From Alphaproteobacteria bacterium (GTDB taxonomy: Bacteria; Pseudomonadota; Alphaproteobacteria; Rickettsiales; JABCZZ01): a stretch of 60,752 nucleotides of DNA. How positions within the stretch are numbered: position 1 is the first letter of the stretch; the number at the start of each line of letters is the position of its first letter. The notes beneath the pieces were generated by a model. It was not told where the DNA came from. It saw only the letters and a program-made list of their open reading frames with translations, and did not search any database. The stretch covers positions 8,290-69,041 of the forward strand of contig JABCZZ010000004.1 in assembly GCA_013289445.1 (NCBI GenBank). Reading direction: 5' to 3'. Of the stretch, positions 12,261 through 19,590 are shown piece after piece. The translations under genes and the position numbers were made by a program.

Positions 12261-12290
12261 CCCGGCCCCAGTAATAATATCGGGGCCGGG
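12261..12290. terminator. Strong GC hairpin downstream of a CsbD-like gene
   Basis: CCCGGCCCC (12261-12269) pairs perfectly with GGGGCCGGG (12282-12290) around a 12-base AT-rich loop. It lies 20 bp past the end of the leftward CsbD-like gene, so it probably ends that transcript or protects its 3' end. No clean U-tract follows on either strand, so intrinsic termination is not certain. Confidence 0.5.
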
Positions 12291-12310
12291 CAGAGAGAAT
12301 ATATTTATTG

Positions 12311-12589
12311 TTAGGAGTTAGCTGCTTTGGGAAGCGGGCTAGAATTGGCGTTAGCGCTCTTGTCGTTAGTTTTGTTGCAAGCTGCAGTACATTCTGCATG
12401 AAGCTTCTGAACAGTCTCTTCTGCTTCATCCTTATTGATGCCTTCCTTTGCCTTCACAGCCTCATAGAACTTGTCCGGACTGCTAGCCTGTAAGGCAATG
12501 TCTGCATCTGAAAGTTTGGGGAAAGTCTTTTTGATCTCAGCAGCCAATTTCTGAGAATGGGAATTGCTATTTGCGGGTTGATTATCCAT
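12311..12589 (-). CDS. CsbD-like stress protein, copy 1
   Basis: 92 residues from MDNQPANSN (ATG 12589, preceded by AAGGAG). The core AEIKKTFPKLSDADIALQ and the GINKDEAEETVQKL block match the CsbD pattern of a helical Lys/Glu-rich repeat with a K-L-[ST]-D-x-[DE]-I centre. CsbD is a general stress protein of unknown mechanism in Bacillus. The C-terminus is Ala/Asn/Ser-rich and ends AKAANS-like. It is paralogous to 31835-32113: same length, same ends, and similar upstream DNA including the stretch TGGCTTTGCC and ATTATGCAGAATC. It is divergent from the 129-residue gene at 12781, forming a pair duplicated at 31.8-32.7 kb. Confidence 0.75.
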   Translation of the reverse strand: MDNQPANSNSHSQKLAAEIKKTFPKLSDADIALQASSPDKFYEAVKAKEGINKDEAEETVQKLHAECTAACNKTNDKSANANSSPLPKAANS

Positions 12590-12679
12590 AAAAATTTCTC
12601 CTTTGGGAAGATTCTGCATAATCTAAGACGGGGGGCAAAGCCAGCCGCTGTCATGCAGAAGAACTATGTCCCATCAAGC

Positions 12680-12699
12680 ATCATTTCTCTGTGTGGTTT
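12680..12699 (-). promoter_or_regulatory. 20 bp element upstream of leftward stress gene (site 1)
   Basis: ATCATTTCTCTGTGTGGTTT on the + strand. It matches sites at 29631-29650 and 32205-32224 with consensus ATCwTTTCTCnnTGTGGTT. It lies 91 bp before the CsbD-like start codon; the other two sites lie 94 and 92 bp before their leftward genes. It is probably an activator site or promoter core for these genes. Function is inferred from conservation and constant spacing. Confidence 0.5.
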
Positions 12700-12713
12700 A
12701 CGACCTTTCTGCT

Positions 12714-12727
12714 TTGACATAGATCAA
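12714..12727 (+). promoter_or_regulatory. Crp/Fnr-type box, site 1
   Basis: TTGACATAGATCAA, a TTGA-N6-TCAA half-palindrome centred at 12720.5. A TATAAA-like -10 lies at 12749-12754, so transcription would start near 12762, placing the box at about -41.5, the class II FNR activation position. It would drive the gene at 12781. Confidence 0.7.
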
Positions 12728-12780
12728 AGCCCCATCAGATATAGATGCTATAAAAAAGCCCCCCTAGCGGCTAAGGATTT

Positions 12781-13170
12781 ATGATTATGAAAGCGGCGGA
12801 ACAAATTAAAGATGCGAAAGAGTATGAACTAGTATTCCAGCAATATCTGGAGATATGTAACCGCGCCATAGAGCAGAATCGAAATAAATTTCCCTATACA
12901 GAAATCTGGGGGGCGCGATTCAAAACTTTGGAAACAGAAGCAACGCTTCACGCAATTATCTATGATGATCGGCCCAAGGCCGCATTTATGTTACGGCTAA
13001 CAAAAGAGATGAAGATCGAAATTATAGAAAAGAAACCAGTTCCAGACGAGGAATGGCCCTTTACCTACCAGTATCTGAAGCGCGTCGTCGACAATCCAAA
13101 AGAATACATTGATAACCCTGCAAAACTGGAATGGGGTTGGTTAAAAGCGGTATTTGGCTCATCTGTCTAA
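12781..13170 (+). CDS. Conserved 129-residue protein of unknown function, copy 1
   Basis: Family not recognised. A soluble, acidic/aromatic protein with no signal peptide or membrane segment. Its paralogue at 32318-32698 shares most residues, including FPYTEIWGARFK, LETEATL, YDDRPK and EWPFTYQYLKRVVDNP, and the end NPAKLEWGWLK. AAGGA precedes ATG-12781; ATG-12787 is an alternative. The Crp/Fnr box 54 bp upstream and the divergent CsbD-like gene suggest it is made under low oxygen or stress. It is followed 40 bp later by the RsbR-like kinase gene, possibly on the same transcript. Confidence 0.75.
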   Translation: MIMKAAEQIKDAKEYELVFQQYLEICNRAIEQNRNKFPYTEIWGARFKTLETEATLHAIIYDDRPKAAFMLRLTKEMKIEIIEKKPVPDEEWPFTYQYLKRVVDNPKEYIDNPAKLEWGWLKAVFGSSV

Positions 13171-13209
13171 TTTTAACTAACGGGTTCACTCTAATTAAGG
13201 AGCTTCGGT

Positions 13210-14448
13210 ATGGTAGAATGTTCAAAAAGTCAGTCCGAAAAACCGGTATTAGTCTTTCATCGCCCGAAAAGCGAAAACTCCAAGATATCATCTGATGATA
13301 ATAAAATAAGGTTGGCAGATTTCATTCTTAAAAATACAAAGCAAATTGTTGGTGAGTGGGAGGCATTTGGAAGAGCATTGGCAACTGGTGATATTCACCT
13401 GACACCCCTTGCGTTGCGTGATCATATATATGAGCTCCTGGCTTTTATTGTACGGGACATACAATCACCCCAGACTTATTCTGAACAAGTAAAAAAATCG
13501 CACGGGGGAAAAGAGAAAAGCTCTATCCCTACGGCAGCAGAAACGCATGCTGCATTACGCCTTGCCGGTGGATTTAATATCGACCAGATGGTTTCAGAAT
13601 ATCGCGCTTTGCGTGCCAGTGTAATTAAATTATGGAGCAAAGCTAATCCCGTTATGAACAGCACTGATATTTTGGATTTGACGAGGTTCAATGAATCTAT
13701 TGATCAGGAACTGGCAGAATCGGTCAGCCATTACACCCAGAAAGTTAATTACTCCAAGGATCTTTTCCTGGGTATATTAAGCCATGACCTTGCCACACCA
13801 CTTAACGTAATATCCATGTCATCTCAACTTATGTTGAACATAGGAGCTATTAACAAAAAGCAACCACTTGATGAACGCCAAACGATGCTGGTGACACAGA
13901 TTCATGAAAGCACCTCTCGTATTACCAAAATAGTTACTGATCTTCTTGATGTGACACGCGCCCGATTCGGTTCCGGGCTCCCGGTTACACGAGCCATCAT
14001 GGATATGGGGTTTGTAAGCCGTCAACTGGTGGATGAGATGCGGGCTGCTCACCCTACCCGTACTATCCTACTCGGGGTCACAGGAGATCTAAGTGGTGAA
14101 TGGGATAAAGCTCGCATCGGGCAAGTCTTCTCGAACTTGATTGGCAACGCTATCCAATATAGCTTTAAGGATTCGTCTATAGACGTAGTGGTAAATGGCA
14201 ATTCGGAAGAAGCGATACTATCTGTACACAATATGGGCATACCTATTCCTCCGAATAAACTTATATCCATATTTGATGCATTATCTCGCGCAGTTACAGA
14301 TGAAGGCGATCATCCCGGGGCTATAAACCTTGGTTTAGGTCTCTACATTACCAATGATATCGTTGCATCTCATGGGGGAACGATTAGCGTCACCTCTTCT
14401 GAAGAAGAGGGTACAACTTTTACTGTCAAATTTCCGCGGGCAGTATAA
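13210..14448 (+). CDS. Cytosolic histidine kinase with RsbR-like N-terminal domain
   Basis: 412 residues. The N-terminal half (about 30-170, ADFILKNTKQIVGEWEAF through MVSEYRALRASVIKLW) resembles the helical RsbRD/RsbR N-terminal sensor domain. It is followed by HisKA with the phosphoaccepting His in GILSHDLATPLNV and a HATPase_c domain with NLIGNAIQYS, a degenerate G1 box (VHNMGIPIP rather than DxGxGI) and GLGLYITNDI. No transmembrane segment is visible, so it is a soluble sensor. It overlaps the next receiver gene by one base (stop/start TAATG), so the two form a pair. AAGGAG precedes the ATG by seven bases. The RsbR-like assignment is moderate; the kinase assignment is firm. Confidence 0.85.
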   Translation: MVECSKSQSEKPVLVFHRPKSENSKISSDDNKIRLADFILKNTKQIVGEWEAFGRALATGDIHLTPLALRDHIYELLAFIVRDIQSPQTYSEQVKKSHGGKEKSSIPTAAETHAALRLAGGFNIDQMVSEYRALRASVIKLWSKANPVMNSTDILDLTRFNESIDQELAESVSHYTQKVNYSKDLFLGILSHDLATPLNVISMSSQLMLNIGAINKKQPLDERQTMLVTQIHESTSRITKIVTDLLDVTRARFGSGLPVTRAIMDMGFVSRQLVDEMRAAHPTRTILLGVTGDLSGEWDKARIGQVFSNLIGNAIQYSFKDSSIDVVVNGNSEEAILSVHNMGIPIPPNKLISIFDALSRAVTDEGDHPGAINLGLGLYITNDIVASHGGTISVTSSEEEGTTFTVKFPRAV

Positions 14449-14891
14449 TGAAAATTGCTCAGGTTTTTATCGCACCTGGGGATGAATCAGAAGCAACAAA
14501 ATCGCATAGCTACCGCATACTTGTTGTTGATGATAATGAACCTTATGCCAAAGTCATGATGTGGACATTGGAAATGTTAGGCCATACTGTAAAAATTGCT
14601 CATGGCGGCCCAAGCGCTATTGCACTGGCTAAAACTTTTTATCCAGACATCATCTTACTTGATATCGGATTACCAGGCATGAATGGCTACGAGATATGCC
14701 AAGCTATGCGCCGAGAATCAGTTCTTCAAAATGCCGTTTTTATAGCCCAGACCGGTTGGAGGGATGAAGAGCATAGGAAGCGCTCAAAAGAGGCTGGCTT
14801 CGATTATTATTTGGTTAAACCAGTGGATATGGAAGCTCCTAAGAATATTTTTTCCCAAATGAGCAAAGAAATCCAACATCCAGAAGTGTAG
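14448..14891 (+). CDS. Single-domain response regulator
   Basis: 147 residues with a complete receiver: acidic pair in ILVVDDNE, phosphoacceptor Asp in IILLDIGLPGMNGYEIC, Thr in FIAQTGW and Lys in YYLVKPVD. There is no output domain, only a 25-residue N-terminal extension and a short helix after the receiver, so it must act by protein contact or phosphotransfer (CheY/Spo0F style). Its start overlaps the stop of the kinase gene, making it the likely partner of that kinase. The truncated receiver at 11965-12222 shares the MWxxExxGxxxKxA pattern and could be a decayed relative. Confidence 0.9.
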   Translation: MKIAQVFIAPGDESEATKSHSYRILVVDDNEPYAKVMMWTLEMLGHTVKIAHGGPSAIALAKTFYPDIILLDIGLPGMNGYEICQAMRRESVLQNAVFIAQTGWRDEEHRKRSKEAGFDYYLVKPVDMEAPKNIFSQMSKEIQHPEV

Positions 14892-14915
14892 GTAATAATC
14901 CGCCTACTTTTCATG

Positions 14916-14940
14916 CAGTAGACTTAACTACTGGATTCTT
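14916..14940 (+). terminator. Probable terminator after kinase/regulator pair
   Basis: CAGTAG (14916-14921), loop ACTTAA, CTACTG (14928-14933), then GATTCTTTT. The stem is short but perfect and followed by a weak T-run, 25 bp after the receiver stop. Confidence 0.4.
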
Positions 14941-15119
14941 TTGCTGGAAATCATCTCATTCGATAGCCGCTCTGACCGCCATTATAAAGCGCCAACTGAA
15001 TGTGGGCTAGGATCCTCTAAATGCTTGGAGTAAGAAAAAAATACACTACAGGAGTCTTTCAAATCAGCTCAGAGCCAGATTTTGATCGTGATTATAGAGG
15101 ATCCCGTGGTGGCCTGGCA

Positions 15120-16199
15120 TCATCTCTTCAGCAGAAAAATGCTGAGAAGATCAATAGCAAAAAAAACAGTAATAATCATTTCCAGCCAGAACATTCGCTG
15201 ATTGGCAAGTTCGGTATGTGCCACGGTATAAAGCGCATCAATCTGCTTTAGTCTTTCTTCCACGCTGTTGCGCCATTGGTTAAGATGAAAACGCTCACGC
15301 GCGCCCATATAGACGCGCGCCAAATACCAATCGCCAAAGAACTTGGTAATATGCGTTACTTCATCGTTGAGCTTCGTCACATCCACCCTTAGGGTCCGCA
15401 GCCTCCTGAGAATGGTAGTATAGGTGCCGAAAATGCGGAATCTACGATACTGAATGTCCACATAAGCCTTGTCTAGATAACGATCTAGACGCTGATCCAT
15501 CACCCGATATTCCTCTAGCTGCAGATTAGCAAGCTCCAATACATACAGCGTATCATCCACATAGCCTGCTAGATCAATCACAAGCGCTGCGTCCCAATCA
15601 ATGACCGCGAGATCAGTATTGGCGTAGGATCGGTGAATGCGCAGTACTTCATTTATCTGCATATCACTTAATACTCCCGGCTGATTCTCTGTCAGTAGCT
15701 CCGCGATCTCCTGACGGTTCTCATGCATCCATTCCTCAAGAATTTGCCGCGAACCAATATCCGTCAGACAAAATGCTGTATAGGCTTCCGGCTCCAATAA
15801 CGGCGAACTCTGAATCATAGCTGCTTTGAGGCTCTTACATGCCTCTATGCATAAGTCACGAGCCACCTGATCTAGGGCCCTTCCATCTCCCAGTACCGGC
15901 TTATGAAAAGGCAGAAGCCCATGCAAATCCTTGACCTCGAAAGCCACACGCATTGCAATAGACACTACCCCGACTTCATAAATATGAATGAGAGGATACA
16001 CAGGCATGTCATAAAGTTTTGATCCGAGCACATCAGGCTCGATAGACAACGGCTTGTATAAGGGTACATCTTTCGGCACCGTATGATCGGTGCGAATTTC
16101 ATATGGCACCGGCTTGCCAGCAAGTATATCACGCACTTTGCCAGTGGCGATCTCGTTGGCTACATCAAAGGCATAAAGGTAGACTACTTCGCCTTTCAT
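15120..16199 (-). CDS. RMD1/DUF155-like protein with C-terminal membrane anchor
   Basis: 359 residues from ATG 16199, which has GGAG seven bases upstream; ATG-16226 would add nine residues. The pattern fits the RMD1/YagE (DUF155) family: an N-terminal alpha/beta part (YLYAFDVANEIA), a long central helical region with LELANLQLEEYRVMDQRLDRYLD, and the C-terminal ERLKQIDALYTVAHTELANQR followed by one transmembrane helix (about 336-355) and a short Lys/Arg tail. The function of the bacterial members is not established; eukaryotic RMD1 is linked to mitochondrial and meiotic processes. It stands alone on the minus strand. The family call is from memory of the C-terminal pattern. Confidence 0.6.
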   Translation of the reverse strand: MKGEVVYLYAFDVANEIATGKVRDILAGKPVPYEIRTDHTVPKDVPLYKPLSIEPDVLGSKLYDMPVYPLIHIYEVGVVSIAMRVAFEVKDLHGLLPFHKPVLGDGRALDQVARDLCIEACKSLKAAMIQSSPLLEPEAYTAFCLTDIGSRQILEEWMHENRQEIAELLTENQPGVLSDMQINEVLRIHRSYANTDLAVIDWDAALVIDLAGYVDDTLYVLELANLQLEEYRVMDQRLDRYLDKAYVDIQYRRFRIFGTYTTILRRLRTLRVDVTKLNDEVTHITKFFGDWYLARVYMGARERFHLNQWRNSVEERLKQIDALYTVAHTELANQRMFWLEMIITVFFAIDLLSIFLLKR

Positions 16200-16312
16200 A
16201 TATTCTCCGCCCATAACACCATCCATTGCCCTTGATCTATAGGAAGGTAAGAGAATCTACTCAAAATTTCTCTATAAATTCTCTATGGTATTCTGAATAG
16301 AAAGACGCTTTC

Positions 16313-16726
16313 CTATAAAGGAAAAAATTTTCCATTATCGAAGGCTTCATTATCGCTATTTACAGCCTGCCCGCTTGCATTCAGAAAGTTTAAAGATTGA
16401 AAGTTTAAATTGAGTAAACCAGAATTTATTGAACCTGAATTTTCTTGAGTTTGTTCAAAATTATCTTGGTTTGATATTTCTATTTCAATTACTTCCAAAA
16501 AATTCTCAAAAGCCTTAAGGTCATTAGTGGCTCTTGACGTATTGTCACCTGTTCGAGAACCACCTGTTCGAGAACCACCTGTTTGATACCCATTACTTAT
16601 TCTATTATTATTACCCATTCGGACATTATTATCCTGGGTAGTATTATGATATTTTTTAGTATTATTATTTGTACCTACTGGAGTGACATGGGAAGACATA
16701 TTCATATTATTAATTGCCGTTGTCAT
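16313..16726 (-). CDS. Asn/Gly/Ser-rich protein of unknown function
   Basis: 137 residues. AGAGG precedes the ATG by seven bases, so it is probably expressed. The N-terminal half is very rich in Asn, Ser, Gly and Thr (NNNTKKY, NNVRMGNNNR) with a short repeat GGSRTGGSRTG coded by a 15 bp tandem repeat. The C-terminal half (LKAFENFLEVIEIEISNQDNF and LLNLNFQSLNFLNASG) is more ordered. There is no signal peptide. The general plan (Asn-rich head, then a LLNL-x-Q-x-LN segment) resembles the protein at 36157-36855, whose AVLLNLSPQALNIL occupies a similar place, so they may be distant relatives. Low GC compared with core genes. Confidence 0.6.
   Translation of the reverse strand: MTTAINNMNMSSHVTPVGTNNNTKKYHNTTQDNNVRMGNNNRISNGYQTGGSRTGGSRTGDNTSRATNDLKAFENFLEVIEIEISNQDNFEQTQENSGSINSGLLNLNFQSLNFLNASGQAVNSDNEAFDNGKFFPL
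16546..16586. repeat. 15 bp tandem repeat, about 2.7 units
   Basis: Unit CACCTGTTCGAGAAC occurs exactly at 16546-16560 and 16561-16575, then a partial, diverged third unit CACCTGTTTGA. It is in frame with the Asn-rich gene and encodes the GGSRT repeats, so copy number can change without a frameshift. Confidence 0.85.
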
Positions 16727-17011
16727 AACTTTACCTCTTTTAATCTGAAGGCATAATTGCCGTTTTTCAGACTCACTATGCCCCTAATGATGTAAGTTAG
16801 TTGGTGGCTAATCAGGCTCAATTTATAAGGTTGTTAGATGAGTTCGTTGCCCGCATTAAAATTTATGGAGCACTTAGAAATCCTTAATTAAAGTCAGAGG
16901 GCTTGATCTTCTCAACAATGAGGGCAAAGTAGTGGGACCACCTATACTTTTTGAATCGGATAACCTACAGGCACATCGCCCATAAAGGGCCTCCAAAGAA
17001 GCATCTTATAG
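16727..17011. other. Gene-free stretch before the EF-hand gene
   Basis: No open frame with a ribosome site was found on either strand. The region holds the leftward promoter area of the Asn-rich gene. The stretch about 16895-16995 looks like decayed coding DNA, with stops in all frames, but I could not identify a parent gene. Confidence 0.4.
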
Positions 17012-17029
17012 AAATCTCACTTGAGATTT
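17012..17029. repeat. Perfect 18 bp palindrome beside a Crp/Fnr box
   Basis: AAATCTCA-CT-TGAGATTT, an 8 bp perfect inverted repeat ending one base before the T of the Crp/Fnr box at 17031. It may be a second operator or a small hairpin. Confidence 0.6.
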
Positions 17030-17030
17030 T

Positions 17031-17044
17031 TTGATGCAGGTCAA
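17031..17044 (+). promoter_or_regulatory. Crp/Fnr-type box, site 2
   Basis: TTGATGCAGGTCAA centred at 17037.5. TATATA at 17065-17070 is a good -10, giving a start near 17078 and a box position close to -41. It would drive the EF-hand lipoprotein gene, with an 85-base leader. Confidence 0.7.
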
Positions 17045-17163
17045 AATGCTTACAGCCAGCTGAGTATATAACTCATAACCCCAAAACCCAATTTTAACGG
17101 GATCAAAGGATTCAGACAGAATTCCCTGTCCTGAATTTAATATACTTAGAACAGGATATATTT

Positions 17164-17508
17164 ATGAAAAAGACCCTTGTAATACTCAGCGTGATTTCCA
17201 TGACTGTCTTTCTATCCGCATGCGGCAGCAATGATCATAATACTAGTATGGATCATGCCAACATGACTCATGCAGACATGAATCATTCGAATCATATGCA
17301 AATGATGACCGAATATTGTTTTAATCAGATGGATACAAACAATGACGGCGTAGTCAGCATGAAGGAATATATGAAGTATCAGCACAAGAAATTCCAAGAA
17401 GCCGATACTAATAATGATGGCAAGCTGACCTTAGAAGAACTCGTTGCCGCTCGAATGAAAGACAAAGAGGAAATGAAGTCCTACATGATGGATCATAACC
17501 CGCAGTAA
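17164..17508 (+). CDS. Met/His-rich EF-hand lipoprotein
   Basis: 114 residues. A lipoprotein signal peptide ends in the lipobox LSAC (Cys20). The next 30 residues are Met/His/Asp-rich (DHANMTHADMNHSNHMQMM), a pattern seen in periplasmic copper or other metal-handling proteins. Two EF-hand loops follow, DTNNDGVVSMKEY (about 57-69) and DTNNDGKLTLEEL (about 80-92), each with the full set of Ca-binding positions. It is probably anchored in the periplasm or outer membrane and binds Ca2+ and perhaps soft metals. It lies behind a Crp/Fnr box and 57 bp before another exported protein gene. Confidence 0.8.
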   Translation: MKKTLVILSVISMTVFLSACGSNDHNTSMDHANMTHADMNHSNHMQMMTEYCFNQMDTNNDGVVSMKEYMKYQHKKFQEADTNNDGKLTLEELVAARMKDKEEMKSYMMDHNPQ

Positions 17509-17565
17509 AAAGCGTTGGCTGGACTCGTCAAAAGATATATTAAACAATTATAATTTAAGGATTTT

Positions 17566-17958
17566 ATGAAAAAGAATATTTTTATGGTCTCTCTTTGCGC
17601 ATTTGCTCTGAGTACGCCTGCATTTGCTGTGGATACGGAAACCTCTGAATCAAGCACCAAAGTGCAGCAGGATTCAAACGGCAATTACAGTAACAAAACC
17701 AGCAGTCAATCTACAGATGCTGCAGGCACCACCTATACTAAGGATCAAAAGAAAACTGTGGATGTCGATTCTTCAGGCAATAAAGATATCAACTCCACAA
17801 CGGTAGAGACCAAAGACCCCAAAGGTTTAATGAACAAAACTACAGTCAAAAAGATGCACCATAGCAAAACGAACAGTGATGGCACAGTCGATACAAGCAA
17901 TAAGACGGTGGTAGATGGTAAAACGGTAGAGAGTAATACCGAGACGACCAAACCATAA
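17566..17958 (+). CDS. Exported Thr/Ser/Asp-rich protein
   Basis: 130 residues with a clear Sec signal peptide (MKKNIFMVSLCAFALSTPAFA, cut after about residue 21). The mature part is low-complexity and hydrophilic: repeated short segments of the type T-x-D-x-x-G-x-x-x-x-x-T (SNGNYSNKT, SSGNKDINSTT, SDGTVDTSNKT, DGKTVESNTE), which suggests an extended or beta-rich periplasmic or surface protein. Family not recognised. AAGGATTTT precedes the ATG. It probably shares the Crp/Fnr-driven transcript of the EF-hand gene and is closed by the hairpin at 17970. Confidence 0.7.
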   Translation: MKKNIFMVSLCAFALSTPAFAVDTETSESSTKVQQDSNGNYSNKTSSQSTDAAGTTYTKDQKKTVDVDSSGNKDINSTTVETKDPKGLMNKTTVKKMHHSKTNSDGTVDTSNKTVVDGKTVESNTETTKP

Positions 17959-17969
17959 GCACCTTTCTG

Positions 17970-18009
17970 AGGGCCATATTCATTTTGTATGAGTATGGCC
18001 CTTATTTAT
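17970..18009 (+). terminator. Rho-independent terminator, repeat family member A
   Basis: AGGGCCATA pairs with TATGGCCCT around a long AT-rich loop, followed by TATTTAT, 11 bp after a stop codon. Read on the other strand it is nearly the same sequence as the terminator at 30551-30589 (shared CATACAAAATGAATATGGCC). Confidence 0.75.
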
Positions 18010-18057
18010 AATTGGCGATAATATACTTAGTGCCCTATAACTCTGCAACGAGTCCCT

Positions 18058-18951
18058 ATGGCACAGAATCCGTACGAGATATTAGGTTTAGCTAAAGAAG
18101 CAACCGAAGCGGATATTAAGGCTGCTTACCGAAAACTTGCCAAAAAATATCATCCGGATCTCAATCCTGGTAACAAAGAAGCAGATGCTAAGTTCAAAGA
18201 ATTAAACGCTGCCAACGACTTACTTTCTGACGTAGAAAAACGTGTCGCATACGATCGCGGCGAGATCGACAAGGACGGGCAGCCCCGGCGCCAAGAACAA
18301 CCACACCATACTTATCGTGATTTTGCTGATGGGCCGCAAGGTAACCGCTATCATTTTGGCAGTAAAGATTTCGATTTATCGGATCTAGAGGGACTCTTCG
18401 GCGAATTGGGTGGTCGCTCCGCAGGTTTTAGGCAGCCCCAAAGCGATGTACATTATACCATTGAAGTGGATTTCCTTGAAGCAGCGCGCGGAGCAAAAAA
18501 ACGCGTTACTATGCCAGATGGAAAAACCCTCGATATTACCCTCCCCGAAGGAATAGAAGAAGGACAGCAATTGCGCCTTAAAGGTCAGGGTAGACAAACG
18601 CCTAAGGTAGGCGATGCTTATGTAGGTATTCATATTAAGTCGCATCCCTTCTTTAAGCGCCAAGGGAACGACGTGAGCATCGAATTGCCTATTGCCCTAC
18701 AGGAAAGCGTGCTGGGTACCAAAGTTCAGGTGCCGACCATTCATGGTCCTGTTGACATGACTATCCCCAAAGGCGGGGGGTCTGGGCTAACTCTACGACT
18801 TAAAGGCAAGGGCATCAATGGCGGTGACCAATATGCGATCCTAAAACTCGTTATGCCTAAAGAGATCGATAGTGAGCTGGAAGAGTCCATCCGCCAGTGG
18901 GCCATCAGCCATACCTATAATCCACGCAAGCATATGGAGACCTCCGTATGA
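18058..18951 (+). CDS. cbpA: CbpA-like DnaJ co-chaperone
   Basis: 297 residues. J domain at 1-70 (NPYEILGLAKEA, HPD motif in KKYHPDLNPG), a Gly/Phe-containing linker (about 75-130), and two C-terminal beta-barrel domains (VHYTIEVDFLEAARGAKKRV, then RLKGQGRQTPKVGDAYV and the second barrel). There are no zinc-finger CxxCxGxG repeats, which separates it from DnaJ and matches CbpA, which stimulates DnaK under stress and binds curved DNA. It overlaps the next gene, a CbpM-like modulator, by 4 bp, the known cbpA-cbpM arrangement. A local stress-specific copy is likely in addition to a chromosomal DnaJ. Confidence 0.92.
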   Translation: MAQNPYEILGLAKEATEADIKAAYRKLAKKYHPDLNPGNKEADAKFKELNAANDLLSDVEKRVAYDRGEIDKDGQPRRQEQPHHTYRDFADGPQGNRYHFGSKDFDLSDLEGLFGELGGRSAGFRQPQSDVHYTIEVDFLEAARGAKKRVTMPDGKTLDITLPEGIEEGQQLRLKGQGRQTPKVGDAYVGIHIKSHPFFKRQGNDVSIELPIALQESVLGTKVQVPTIHGPVDMTIPKGGGSGLTLRLKGKGINGGDQYAILKLVMPKEIDSELEESIRQWAISHTYNPRKHMETSV

Positions 18952-19292
18952 AGACACTGGAGCAAGTATTGGAAATACTCGAAGCGCGCATTGATCGTGC
19001 CATACTTGAAGATTATATCGCACGGAAGTGGGTACGCCCTCACCGCAAAGAGACTAATTGGTATTTTGAAGATATCGATATCGCCCGTCTAGAGCTTGTT
19101 TGCCATCTAACGCAAGATATCGAAGTTAATGATGAAGGAATGGATGTTGTGCTTTCACTCCTCGATCAACTCTACACAATGCGTGCACATATGAGGCATC
19201 TTACCCACGCCCTTACCCAGCAATCGCCACAGGTACAGTCCGAAATCAGTTCAATCCTTAGTCGATTAGCAAAAACAGAAGAGACTTCGTGA
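18948..19292 (+). CDS. cbpM: CbpM-like chaperone modulator
   Basis: 114 residues. The N-terminal part has a MerR-like winged-helix look (EDYIARKWVRPHRKETNWYFEDIDIARLELVCHL cut into several short motifs such as WYFEDIDIARL), followed by NDEGMDVVLSLLDQL and a coiled C-terminus. This is the pattern of CbpM/YccV-type modulators, which bind the CbpA J domain and inhibit it. Start overlaps the cbpA stop by 4 bp (ATGA), giving coupled expression. The downstream 300 bp carry only a small leftward gene. Confidence 0.85.
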   Translation: MKTLEQVLEILEARIDRAILEDYIARKWVRPHRKETNWYFEDIDIARLELVCHLTQDIEVNDEGMDVVLSLLDQLYTMRAHMRHLTHALTQQSPQVQSEISSILSRLAKTEETS

Positions 19293-19306
19293 GGATCCTC
19301 AATGTG

Positions 19307-19474
19307 TTATTTTATCTTGCAAGCTTGTACCATAGGAATGGTTTTATAAACGCTCTGCAGGGCAGTATGCGTCGGAGCTTGAATCGGGTTATTGTTAAAG
19401 AAAACACATGCCATTAGTAGCAAGAACAATATTAATGCAACTGTAATAGTATACTGGGTCTCATGAGCCATCAT
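19307..19474 (-). CDS. Small single-pass membrane protein
   Basis: 55 residues (MMAHETQYTITVALILFLLLM...), too short for ordinary ORF cut-offs. One hydrophobic helix spans about 9-26 and the remainder is a short polar tail ending in QACKIK. Two ATGs in tandem start it; the ribosome site is weak (AAGAG about nine bases upstream). It lies downstream of the P-type ATPase gene on the same strand with a 116 bp gap, so it may be its accessory subunit, as small hydrophobic proteins often accompany P-type ATPases. That role is speculative. Confidence 0.45.
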   Translation of the reverse strand: MMAHETQYTITVALILFLLLMACVFFNNNPIQAPTHTALQSVYKTIPMVQACKIK

Positions 19475-19590
19475 TTGTGTTACTCTTTTTAAGATCAGTT
19501 TTTATTTTGAATAGCGTAGCTTTTTCTTTTTCTAAAAATCTATTGGATCACTTTACAAATCGCATCAATAACCTCAGTGGCATTCAAGCC

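Noticed and set aside
15021..15251. 76-residue plus-strand frame before the DUF155-like gene
   Set aside because: Overlaps the 3' end of the DUF155-like gene, has no ribosome site and no recognisable sequence.
16895..17000. Possible insertion-sequence remnant
   Set aside because: The DNA looks like decayed coding sequence, but I could not match it to a transposase in any frame.
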